In this document: piece by piece, positions 25,978 to 36,239 of the stretch
How the letters are laid out: the number at the start of each line of letters is the position of its first letter
Numbering within the stretch: position 1 is the first letter of the stretch
Source of the DNA: Gambelia wislizenii
Taxonomy: Eukaryota > Chordata > Lepidosauria > Squamata > Crotaphytidae
Assembly (NCBI GenBank): GCA_030847615.1
Contig: JAUMIR010000011.1
Span: 38,733,001-38,797,000, forward strand
Direction: 5' to 3'
DNA: 64,000 bases
Program-made: the position numbers and the translations under genes
Notes under the pieces: generated by a model
Told to the model about the DNA's origin: nothing
Database searches by the model: none
What the model saw: the letters and a program-made list of their open reading frames with translations, nothing else

Positions 25978-26080
25978 AACCACAGAACTGTAGAGCTGGA
26001 AGGCACCCTAGAGGTCATTTAGTCCAACCCACATCTAGACCAGGAACCCTTCATGAGCAGCAGTGTCCAAGGCTCAGATG
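25978..26080 (-). mobile_element. CR1 LINE 3' fragment
   Basis: 'ctgtagagctggaaggcacc' and 'ggtcatttagtccaacccac' are CR1 3' end sequence on the minus strand. Confidence 0.55.
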
Positions 26081-26915
26081 AAGGAAACACCCAAAGTGTG
26101 AGTCATTCACACAAATGACATGATGCTGAATGCCCACAGGGTCCTTGGGGGGCTGTAAGAGCAGGAGCATAAATTCTTGGGAAGCAACGCTGGGTGAATA
26201 AGTAGCCATGACGCCTCTGGTGCCGAGTTCAGGAAAGATACCAGGAAAGTGGTGATATCATCATTCATTCAGGGGGATGTAACCAGAGAAGGAAAGCTGG
26301 AAAGAACTGGAGAACGTCCAGGCAGAACTTACTGCTTACTCATTGTCTCCTTTTGCGATTAGAAAGTGAGCCAATCTGTCCTTGGGCTGTTTTGTCTCAA
26401 CTGCCATCAGCATCAATATAGTAATTATCATCATCTTCTTCTTTTTCTGCCCCACCCTCCCCTCCAAAACTGGGAGTCAAGAGGGCTGACCAAAATCAAA
26501 ACACATGCGTCATGCAAAAGGATGCAGCTAAACTACCCATAATTAGCTATTGTGTTGTGTGTTACATTCTCATTGCTGCCATTGCCTTTACTTCGACTTC
26601 CTTTCTGAAAAATAACATTTTAATGTATTTTTTTTTAACACTGACAGTTTTTAAGAGTTTGGAAAGGATATCAAAGCGAAGGCAGGTAAACAATGGATCC
26701 CGAGATATGGCCAGAAGAAGAACAATGGATTTCAGCTACACAGGAGCAGGACTGGGTTAAATATTGCTGGGAAAAGGGGTATGTTTTGCTAGAGAAGTGT
26801 GGAGGGCTCACCCTACCTTTGGGCACAGTGAGGCAGCTGCCTCAGGCATCTGATTCTGGCCATGGAGGAACCCCCTACCATTCCCCAAAGACCCCAGGTG
26901 TGGCTGAATGTTCCG

Positions 26916-27034
26916 GGCTTCAGTCTAAACTTTAAAGAAGTGTTGCTCTCCAAGGTACTGTTCCTCGTTTAAAAGGATAGGGTTCAGTACTCTCAATAGC
27001 TCATTTAAAGTTCAGACTACAATCCAGAGCAGAC
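26916..27034. mobile_element. foldback repeat, family B
   Basis: 'cttcagtctaaactttaaag' on the left and 'tttaaagttcagactacaat' on the right are inverted copies. Same family as 7866-8064. Confidence 0.55.
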
Positions 27035-27204
27035 TCACCACCACCACCCCTGACAGAGGAGCTACTGGTGGGCAACTGGTGTTGAACCAGGCTTCAGTCC
27101 TGTCTATATTGGGGTGGGGTGGGGGCTCATCTCAGGCAGCAAAAGTGGGAGCACAGTTGAACCCACAGAGCTTTAAAAAGAATCACAATGTACATTTAGA
27201 AAAT

Positions 27205-27448
27205 CTCCATAAGAAAGGAGATTCTGGTGCAATGTCAAGAAGGCCCTTCTGAGCCAGTAAGAGCTTTTCCACAGTGGGATGTGACGTCTGTTCCCTTGGA
27301 ATCAGGTGGTGGACCCTCCTTTGTTGGAGGTTTCCCAACAGCGGCTGCTGGCCCACCTCTCTGGGGTGGTTTAGTTGTGGATTTCCTGCAATGGCAGGGG
27401 GTTGGACTAGATGCCCTTAGGGTCTCCTTCCTAATCTCAACAATCTAA
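27205..27448 (+). mobile_element. CR1 LINE 3' end
   Basis: 'gtaagagcttttccacagtg', 'ggaggtttcccaacagcggc' and 'gggggttggactagatgccc' are CR1 3' region landmarks. Confidence 0.65.
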
Positions 27449-27451
27449 GTA

Positions 27452-27693
27452 GATTTTATTTATTTATTTATCAGAGCGGCTTACAAATTGTTTTAAGCAA
27501 TAGCTATTTACACATCTACACTGCATTAAGCAGTTTCCAATGTATGTTAGCTAATTGCCCCCACAAGCTGGGTACTCAATTTACCGACCTACGAAAGGAT
27601 GGAAGGCTGAGTGAACCTTGGAGCCTGCTGGAATCGAACTTGCGACGTGGTGGCTTGCAGGACTGGCATTTAACCACTGTGCCACCAGGGCTC
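27452..27693 (-). mobile_element. tRNA-derived SINE with L2-like tail, near full length
   Basis: On the minus strand it begins 'gagccctggtggcacagtgg' (box A), has 'caagttcgattccagcaggc' (box B) and ends 'atttgtaagccgctctgata' followed by AAATAAAT repeats. The tail resembles L2-clade LINE 3' ends in this window. Truncated copies lie at 9995-10135 and 34340-34475. Confidence 0.75.
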
Positions 27694-28857
27694 CCTGACT
27701 GTGATACTGCCCGCTCCTGGGAGAGACCCATTCTTCTGGAAGATTTACATTGGGAAGGTTGTTTAATTCCAAGGGGCTCTTCTTGTGGCAGGACAATACC
27801 ATGGAGGCATTACCTGCTCAGAGGCCAAGGAGTGGACAGGCTGCTCCCCAGCTGAGTCCCGGAAACCTTTCTGACTCACCTTGAACTCAGTGCCCTGAGC
27901 CCGTCTTCTCCCCGAACTCTGGAAAGCAGCCCATTTGGGGCTTCACATTTGACCTGTCTGGAGAGGACTCCTCTCTGACGTAAGATGTTAACAAGAAAAG
28001 CAGCCCAGATGGTGATGCCACTCTCCCACCATCTAGTCCAGATTGCTCCAAAGGCTGCCAGGAAGTTACAAAACATCACAAGCAAACCAAGTGTCGCTCT
28101 GACTTCCACCAAAAAACAGATGTAATCTCTGTGGAACAGGAGACAGGACTGACCGCAGAGAATTTCACTTTTTTTGAGCATTAACAGCATCTTTGCTTGT
28201 TATTCTCCTGACCGGGGTAGCTTACGGACACTTTTCTGTCGTTAAGTCTTTTTGGAGTTGGTTGTAACTCTTTTTAAAATGTTAATGGCCATGCTGGCTG
28301 AGAAACTCTGGAAGAAACACAGCAAAATGAAAAAAAGGGAGAGAGAGACTTGACTCTGAACTTACAACCAGCAACCCAAACGAGCTAGGAAGTTATTAGT
28401 AAAGCGTGTGTGTGCACACATACACACATATGAAGAAAAACTTAAAATAAATGAACACAAATCCAACAAACTCAAACCAGTGGCACCACTAGGGGTGTGT
28501 GGAGAGTCCAAACTGCACCAGGTGATGTTATGGGGGGAGTAGGGGGTGACACCAGCCTTAGTGATGCCACAGACCCAAATTATACGCACACTGTTAAGAA
28601 ACGATTATCAGTTCACAAAGGGGCCTACTTGGTTACAAATGCACAATTCGTTACAAATACAGAAACAAATATTTAACACAAGAGGCATACTGGCATATAT
28701 AAGTCAATGTCAGCTAGGCATAAATCATTGCACTAATGGAAGGCAGGCAAAGGAAGGAGCGAAGACTATGTCTCTTATGTGAAATATTTATGTATGTATT
28801 TGTAACAAAATCACCTGAAGCTCATCCCTTGAGGAACTGGTCTTTGCTTTCTCTATA

Positions 28858-29056
28858 ATACGTATCTGCTGGGGTTTAGTTCCAGGACCACCCATGGATG
28901 TTCAAGTCCCATTATATGCAATGGTGTAATAAAATGACATCCCTTATATGAAAAGCTGAACATCAAATTTTGCTTTTTGGAATTCTTGGGGGGGGGGACA
29001 TTTCAAGTTGTGGTTGGTTGAATCCATGGATGCAGAACCCGTGAATACTGTATATA
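28858..29056. mobile_element. Tigger-like MITE
   Basis: 'gtatctgctggggtttagtt' and 'ccaggaccacccatggatgt' at one side and 'gttgaatccatggatgcaga' at the other match the family of the element at 61282, in reverse orientation. Confidence 0.6.
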
Positions 29057-29655
29057 TTCTTTTGGCTGGTTGAATTTGAATTCTAAGTTTTCCTTCCTTA
29101 TTAGCTCTGAGAAATATGTAAGCATTGCTGATAATTTCCTGACACTCTTGATTTGCTGGGGATTCTAAGAAAAGTAACTTTTCCAAGGGCTCTGGTATTA
29201 TATGAACCCGATGGTTTAATTTTCCTCTCTGACTGCCCAAGATATAGAAATTCTGCTTGGAGCTCCTTGCAGGAAAGGAGTAAGTCTGGCTCCACCAGGT
29301 GGCAGTGGCTGGGAGTTCCACAGGCCTGGCTTTGCCCCAGGCAGATCAACTGGGATCCTTGAAGGAGCCTTCCTGGCTGCAGTGGGAATGGACTCATTGG
29401 CATAAGGCCTTGGGCAAGCCATGCTCGAGTCTCAGCCTCTGTGTGCAAAAGGGTATGACAACGACCCACCTCACAGGGCAAAGTGTAATAGAGACCATAA
29501 ATGACATTTCAAGAGAAGCTGAATTGCTTGTTTGAATGTAGGGCAGGGGTGTGCCTACAGAGCGGGGCCAAAATGAGGGCATTCATTGCCCTAATTCTTA
29601 CTGGAAGGTCGAGGTCCTTGCCCCCATAGCTACACCTTTGCTAAGGTCTGTTACG

Positions 29656-29889
29656 TAGGGCCAGCGCAGTGTAGTGGTTTGAGCATTGGATTATGCCTCT
29701 GGAGACTTTGATTCGAATCCTCACTTGGCCATTGAAACCCACTGGGCGCCCATGGGCAAGTCCCACTCTCTCAGCCTCAGAGGAAGTCAAAGGCCATCCT
29801 TTTCAGAACCAATTTTGCCAAGTAAACTCCATGATCGGAGGGTCGCCATAAGTCGGAAATGACTTGAAGGTACACAACAACAACAACAT
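29656..29889 (+). mobile_element. Sauria-type tRNA-derived SINE, near full length
   Basis: Head 'gtgtagtggtttgagcattg' with a box B-like GATTCGAATCC, then 'gggcaagtcccactctctca', then a BovB-like tail 'cgccataagtcggaaatgac', 'ttgaaggtacacaac' and an ACA repeat. Other copies are at 40381 and 47449, with a tail fragment at 46825. Confidence 0.8.
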
Positions 29890-30199
29890 AAAGGTGTGTT
29901 ATATTCTTGATTGTACATATAGAAAATCTATATCTAACTCCTGATTTTATGAAGAAAACCACAGTGGGGGATTTGTGGCTGTTCCTACAGCCGCACTGGA
30001 ATTCCTAGAAACACACACTGGGCCGAGTCTAGGCCTACATTGTCTTTTGACATTTTTAATGGTTTGAATGTTATGGATAGTTTAATACTTACCCACTTTT
30101 GATTTTTATTTTTTGCACATTTTTAGCTGCATGCAGTTTTATTTGTATTTTCTTTTATTTAGTTCCTGTCTTGGGAGAAAAGGCAGCGGGTATCAGAAA

Positions 30200-30385
30200 A
30201 GGGATTGCACACGTGCAGGAGGGACGGTCCGGGCTGCGAGGCCGTGTTCTGGAAGAGTTTCTTTCTGACGTTTCGCCGGGCGAAACGTCAGAAAGAAACT
30301 CTTCCAGAACACGGCCTTGCAGCCCGGAGAAAACCCAAGGAAAATCTATGGATGCCGGCCATGAAAGCCTTCAACTTCACAATAA
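30200..30385. mobile_element. Penelope-like element fragment with a 101-bp palindrome
   Basis: Arms 30228-30277 and 30279-30328 are 50 bp each with one mismatch and a single central base. The arm sequence ('gaaacgtcagaaagaaactc', 'ttccagaacacggccttgca') resembles the 3' part of vertebrate Penelope-like retroelements, which often carry inverted terminal parts. The palindrome is certain; the class is from memory. Confidence 0.6.
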
Positions 30386-31439
30386 CTGCACAATTATTTT
30401 CTTTAAGTCCCCCTATTTTTATAAACTAGGTATACCCAGTGTAACATACATCGTTGCCCTCCCCGCATGCGCTACTCCGCCCACGGTACACACACCACTC
30501 CCCCATGCCACCCTTTGCGCATTGGCGCTTCCCTCCCTGCAGCCTCGCCGTCCTCCGCGTGCCTCCTGCCACCCCGTACACGCCGCACACACACCATGCC
30601 ACATCCCCCCATGCTACCCACACACCCCCTGCCACCACCATGTTTCGAAAGGACTTAAATGTCTACAAGTTAACGCCCCCAGTGTGCTGACAGGCTGCGC
30701 AACAGAGCTTTGATATATGGATTGCTGTGACATTTTTTTTTTAAATGGGCTCTCGTTATTTTCCAAAAACCCCCTTAAAATGGCCTCCAAAAGGAACTTG
30801 AAGGATAATTTTAAAAAAGCTTTCAGCACAATCGGAACCACCCTTCTCCAAATGTTTCTAAAATGGCTACAAGTGGCCCTTAAAGGGAGTTTCAAAAGGG
30901 ACTTTGTTAGAAAATACAGTATTGGCAACAATTTATCCTCAACATTGCAACCCACATAAAGAGCCATAGAAAAGCATCTCATGCTTGTGGGTCAAGGGCT
31001 CAGGGGGGACCTGGTCTACCTAAAATTTTTCTAAATGTTTCCTAAACTGATCAGCCACTGCTGTCCTCTACTCACACCAGGGAGAGGAAGGCATTGAAAG
31101 GGGCTAAAAAGGGATGAAGGGGGTCCTGGTCTACCTGCAGACTTGCCCCCCCCCCACCCTCTGCTGGGCATGGCAGTCATTCCGGCCCATCCACAGTTGG
31201 CCAAGCACACCCAACTGTATTATTGCTGCCACCCCGGGGGGCCTGGGATCGTCCCCAGGTTTTTTGGGAAAAGTCGGTACAAACACCTTGGACACACTCG
31301 GATTTACCCCAAGGAACGGAGAGTGTCACCAAAGGAACCTCGGTCTCATTTGCCATTTCATTTTCATTGCAACCCCACTTTTGTTAAGACACACCTGGAC
31401 TTCAGCACAACACAAGGGACGGAGGAGGGCTCCCAATTC

Positions 31440-31960
31440 CACACTTGGCTCCAAAGCTCACCGGGCCTTGTCCGCACACTGTGCCTCTCTTCCCGGAAAA
31501 CTGCAGGCAGGGGGACCTGAAGACCAGACCCCCCAAAATAGGGAGCCTGGCAGACAGAAGCCCCCCCTCCTGACAGCAACCAGGAAAGAGAGGACCCTGG
31601 CCTGGGTTGAGGGGTCACCACCCAGCCTCAGAGCTCTTGTCTGGGGCTTGACAAAAGCCCCCTCCTGACAGCCAGTTGGGAAGAAAGGCCGCCCTGGGGC
31701 CAGCTGATGAAGGGTCACCACCCAGCCCCAGAGCTCTTATCTGGGCTTGTCCGCACACTCCTCTCCCCAAGAGAACTGCAAGCAGGGGGTCCTGAAGACC
31801 AGACCCCCCAAAATAGGGGGCCTGGCAGACAGAAGCCCCCCCTCCTGACAGCCAGTTGGGAAGCAAGGCCGCCCTGGGCTTGTCCGCACTGGAGCCAGAA
31901 AGGCAGGCAGGGAAGGGGGGCATCGACTCCGCCTGAGCACAGCCCCCCAAAAGGAGGCCA
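31440..31960. repeat. GC-rich tandem duplication, unit about 280 bp
   Basis: 'cttgtccgcacactgtgcct' (31467) recurs as 'cttgtccgcacactcctctc' (31747), each followed by 'ctgaagaccagaccccccaa' and 'ctggcagacagaagcccccc'. A shortened third unit begins near 31878. Within units, 'aggggtcaccacccagc' segments are also duplicated. Confidence 0.7.
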
Positions 31961-32399
31961 GCCTGCAGAGGACCCCCCTTATGCTCCCCTCTGGCCCCAT
32001 CGAGCAGGAGGACCACCAGAAGAAGGGAGGCCATGCACACCAGATCCCCCAACAAAGGGGGCTTGGCCTACAGAGGGACCCCCTCCTCCTCACGGCCACC
32101 TGGAAAGAGAGACCCCCGGGCTGGGCAGGGGGTCTCTATCCTCCTCTTTCACCCCCTGGGATCTCCCAGCTCCACTCCGGCCAGCAGGACAAAGGGGGGA
32201 AGCCCACCCCAAAAGGACAGGAGACCAAGGCTTCTGGCGGGAAGGAAGGATGCAGGGAAAGGAGGCGTCCACTCCGCCTGAACACCCGCCCCGCAGAGGA
32301 GGCCGGCCCGCGGAGGTCCCTCCGCCCCACACCCCTCGGCTGGATCGATCGGAGGAAACGCGAGGAGGGAAGGGGGCGCCCCACTGGGCACACAGCTGC

Positions 32400-32625
32400 A
32401 AGGCACGAATGGATGCCCACGCGGGGCCCCATAATCTCTTCCCTCCCTCGCAGAGAACAGCAAATACGTAAGGGCACGATTGGATGGTCACACGGGTCCC
32501 GCCACATTTTGCCCCCCTCCGCAGGGAGAAAACAGCCACAACTTAAGGGCACGACTGGATGGCCACACGGGGTACCACCACTCACTCCCTCCGCAGGGAG
32601 ACAATCCCTCCGTCGGATCCGCACC
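32400..32625. repeat. tandem repeat, unit 71-76 bp, three copies
   Basis: 'aggcacgaatggatgcccac' (32401), 'gggcacgattggatggtcac' (32472) and 'gggcacgactggatggccac' (32548) each precede a C-rich segment and 'cgcagggagaa'-like sequence. Confidence 0.7.
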
Positions 32626-32734
32626 GAGCGCCCGGGGATCCCCGCGGAGAGAGGCCGCCCCCTCGCCCGCCTGCCCGGCTGAGCCTCTCCGGCGCCCCGC
32701 TTCCTCTTTTCCGCTTTCCCTCTTACTCGCGTGT

Positions 32735-34320
32735 CGCGCTTCCTCGTTTACCTCGAATCTCCCGGCATGTCTCGAGACCGGGGGCCCCGCCGACCCTCCG
32801 CGCCCCCGGACCCGGGATTTCCAGCCACGAGGCCGGGCTCCTGGAACTCCGCCCGGCAAGTGGGAGGCAGCCGCACCCCCTCTCCGCCTCCGGATAGCCC
32901 CCGGCCCCCGCAGGAGCCCCTCGGCCTCGGACTAAGGCCTCTCCCCGGCTCTTCCGACCCCCGTCCTCTCCCCCGGAGGGGGGCAGCCGGTCCCCGTCCC
33001 TGCCCGAAGCGGGTGGGCGATCCCCCCTCCGGCGCCACACCGCGCACAGAAATTTCAGCCACGAAGCCGGGCTCCTGGAACTCTGCCCGGCAGGTGGAAG
33101 CAGCCACACCCCCTTCCAGACTTCCGGACACCCCCGGCTCCTTCCCCGCTCCCGCAGGAGCCCCCTCGGCCGGGGCCAAACTCTCTCCCCGGGTCTTCCA
33201 ACCCTCGTTGTCTCCCCCCACCCGGCCAGCCGTTCCCCGGCCCGGCCCGAAGCGGGGTGGCCGATCCCCCCTCCGGCGCCACACACACCCCGAGCCCGGC
33301 ATTGTGGGCAGAGGAGGCCGGGCTCCTGGAACTCTGCCCGGCAGGTGGGCGGCAGCCAGACCCCCTTCCAGGCTTCCGCACCGCCCCAGCGCCTCCTCTC
33401 CGCCCGCCCGCGCCCCGTCTTCTCTCTTCCCTGGGCCAGACCCCCTCCCCAGATCCCCCAACCCTCCTCCTGGCCCCAGGGGCCGGCCATTCCCCGAAGA
33501 CAGGGGGCGCCGGGAATCCTTTGGGCGCCCCTCCAGGTCAGCGGGAGCGCCCACCTGAAGCATCCGCCCTCCTGGAGCCCTTCCCCGGGCCCGGCTGGCG
33601 GCCAGACCCCCTTCCAGGCTTCCGGACCGCCCAAGATCCTGGTCCGCGCCCCTTCCCTCCCCGCCCCGAGGCCAGCCCCTCTTCCCGGGTCCCCCAGCCC
33701 TCCTCCTGACCCAGGGGCCGCCCTTCCCAGTCGCCGGGAATCCTTTGGGCGCCCCTCCAGGTCAGCGGGAGCGCCCACCTGAAGCATCCGCCCTGCTGGA
33801 GCCCTTCCCCGGGCCCGGCTGGCGGCCAGACCCCCCTTCCAGGCTTCCGGAGCCCTTCCTGCCGCCGCCGCCGCCGCTGGGACCGGGGAGGAGGAAGGCG
33901 GAGCTCCCCCCACGGAGACCCCGGCACGGTCCCCCCACGCCACGCCCGCCCGCCCTGCCCACCTGGCGGCCAGACCCCCTTCCAGCCTTCCGGACCGCTC
34001 TAGCGACTCCTCCCCCGCCCGACCCCTTCCCTCACCGTCCCGGGGCCAGCCCCTATTAGGATAGATAGCCCTCCTCCTGGCCCCAGGGCCGGCCCTTCCC
34101 CGAGGACAGCAGGGGGCGCTGGCAGGGAACCCCTTCGTCGCCCCTCCAGGTCAGCGGGAGCGCCCACCTGAGGCACCCGCCCTCCTGGAGCCCTTCCCCG
34201 GGCCCAGCTGGCGGCCAGACCCCCTTCCAGGCTTCCGGAGCCCTTCCTGCTGCCGCCGCCGCTGGGACCGGGGAGGAGGAGGAAGGCAGGAGCCGGGCAG
34301 CAGAGGCTCCCCCCACGCCC
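32735..34320. repeat. GC-rich tandem array, about 240-bp unit, seven copies
   Basis: A shared anchor resembling 'gaccccCttccaggcttccg' occurs near 32871, 33105, 33358, 33605, 33827, 33970 and 34216, spaced 234, 253, 247, 222, 143 and 246 bp. The first three units share 'gggctcctggaactc', and later ones share 'gtcagcgggagcgcccacct'. The long ORFs that run through it, up to 406 codons on the minus strand, simply mirror the repeats and are not credible genes. The last unit carries a CTCF-like core. Confidence 0.8.
34106..34118 (+). promoter_or_regulatory. CTCF-like core motif in the GC-rich array
   Basis: ACAGCAGGGGGCG matches 12 of 13 positions of the CTCF core CCASYAGRKGGCR. A related but weaker GACAGGGGGCGC lies one array portion earlier at about 33499-33510. 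Confidence 0.45.
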
Positions 34321-34339
34321 ACCCTACTGACACCCTTAC

Positions 34340-34475
34340 ATATTTTTATTTTATTTATTTATTTATACCCCTCTCTTCAGCCACAAGGCTATCAGAGCGG
34401 CTTACAAATTGTTTTAAGCAATAGCAATGTACACATCTACACTGCATTAAGCAGCTTCCAAGGTGTGTTAGCTAA
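34340..34475 (-). mobile_element. truncated L2-tailed SINE
   Basis: 'cagagcggcttacaaattgt' and 'cactgcattaagcagcttcc' reproduce the 3' half of the SINE at 27452-27693. Confidence 0.65.
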
Positions 34476-34479
34476 TGCA

Positions 34480-34685
34480 ATTTGACACTGCTTGAACTGC
34501 CATGGCTGAATGCTCGGGAATTCTGGGATTTGTAGTTTTGTGAGATATTAGGCTTCTCTGTCAGAAAGGTCTGACAGTGCCACAGCAAACTACACATCCT
34601 AGGATACCATCCATAGGATGGAGCCATAGCAGTTAAAGCGGTGTCCAGCTGCACTGTCTCCGTCCGCAGTGTGTCCGCAGGCAGC
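34480..34685. mobile_element. palindromic MITE, family A
   Basis: 'gggaattctgggatttgtag' on the left and 'gccatagcagttaaagcggt' on the right. Arms match the element at 5440. Confidence 0.65.
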
Positions 34686-35594
34686 CTTGGATAGACTAGA
34701 GGAACTCCTGGGCATCTTCTTAGGGAATACCCATTTCCGCCACTGGGGGGAGCCACAGTCCAGACCGCGGTCCCACTTCTGGACTCCTGCAGCTCTCCTT
34801 CCTCTCGCCCAGCCTCTGTCCCTCCAGATAAAAGTGGGCAGCTATGGCCATCCAGATGCTGTAATTCCCATCAGCCCCTATAGCCAATTTTAGTATAAAG
34901 ATGTAAATATAATGTTCATTGGAAAAGAAAAAAGAGAGATTATAGTGTGTTTAGATTAAGAGGAAAAGTGCATTCCTGTTAGGATAGATAGTTTTATTTT
35001 TGTATTAGTAAGGAAAGAAGAAAACAATTCTTTTGCGTTATTGTTACAGCCTTTTGCGGTTGGGTGTATTTTTCAGTAGAATGGTTTTATTTCAATAAAA
35101 AATTTCCTAATCCCAATGATGGGGAATAATGGGACTTGGAGTCCAGTGGCATAGCTAGGGGGCGGCAGGGGTAGCCCCGAGTGGAACTTTTGGGGGCCAG
35201 CACTTTTCACATGAGACACAATTTTAGTTTCCGATGATTTAAACAAATCTTTCATACTGCTGCGCATTTGCAGCACTTACGGGGGGGATTAGGGAGTCCC
35301 GGCAAAAACACCCACCAGTCTGACCAGTGGTGATGCTGACTAAGCCTTAGATTGTTATAATGTGATCTGGTTAAGTGCTTGTCATATCTTTGTGATTTTT
35401 TTTTACATTGTTCTTCTTTGTTTTTCTCAGGTGAATTAGAGTATCACAGTATTTTAGGCCTGCAGACTACACAAACTAACATTTTAAAAGAGATTTATTT
35501 ATCCCTGTTACTCCTTATTTATTTCATTAATTTTCCTATACATCATCTTGACTTTTTGTAGTTATTTTTGCTGTGTATTGAGAGGGGCGGCCAA

Positions 35595-35682
35595 ACCTCT
35601 ACCTACAGTCTGGTTCCTGTGCTGGGTAGGGGGCTCGACTAGACGACCCTTGGGGTTCCCTTCCAATTCGACGAGGCTACTA
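35595..35682 (+). mobile_element. CR1 LINE 3' fragment
   Basis: 'ggctcgactagacgaccctt' and 'gggttcccttccaattcgac' are variants of the CR1 3' end. Confidence 0.55.
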
Positions 35683-35889
35683 AAAACATCTGGAAGGCTC
35701 CAGGGGCCCACCTCAGCTTCTCACCCGAAACTCTCATGGACAAATCCTCCTCGCACAAAAGTCCAATATTTTGTAAATGCGCAATTGCTCACATCCCTCC
35801 CTTGCTACCTAATCTTTAGAAACCACCAAGACTTTTTCCGACTACAGCTCCCATAATCCCCCAGACATCACTAGTCCACCCCTGTGGGT

Positions 35890-36008
35890 CAGAAGTGGGG
35901 AATTGTGCAGCTGTTGTTGGACTGCAACTCCCATCAGCCGCCAGCCCAGCCCAACCAAGGTGACGAATGCTGGGAGCTGCAGTCCAACACCACTGGAGGG
36001 CTGCATAG
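35890..36008. mobile_element. palindromic hAT-like MITE copy
   Basis: 'ttggactgcaactcccatca' and 'tgggagctgcagtccaacac' form the arms; one of the best preserved copies. Confidence 0.65.
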
Positions 36009-36085
36009 TTTAATAATAATAATAATAAAATTTATTTATATCCCGCCCCTCTGCAAGCAATCGGGGCGGCTTACAATTAGTTTCC
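36009..36085 (-). repeat. L2-type LINE 3' end with ATA/TAA repeat
   Basis: 'ataataataataaaatttat' followed by 'atcggggcggcttacaatta'. Same tail at 37612-37690 and 44917-45005. Confidence 0.6.
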
Positions 36086-36239
36086 CCTCCTTGTGCTTGC
36101 AGAGGATTCTGGGAGTTGTAGTCCTACTCCCCTCCAGGGCCCCCCATTAACCTTGTCAAGCTCTGCTCCTCTTGCTTTGGCTGCAACCGGCGACGGACGC
36201 GGGTCTCCTCGCGGGAAGGAAGCCGAGGGAAAGGAAGAG

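Noticed and set aside
31114..31668. 184-codon plus-strand ORF
   Set aside because: It enters the 280-bp duplicated GC-rich unit and is open only because of base composition.
32723..33943. 406-codon ORF on the minus strand, and overlapping long ORFs on both strands in the GC-rich region
   Set aside because: They follow the ~240-bp tandem array, encode only repeated Gly/Arg/Pro/Ala/Ser-rich sequence, and are open in several frames because stop codons are rare in such GC-rich DNA.
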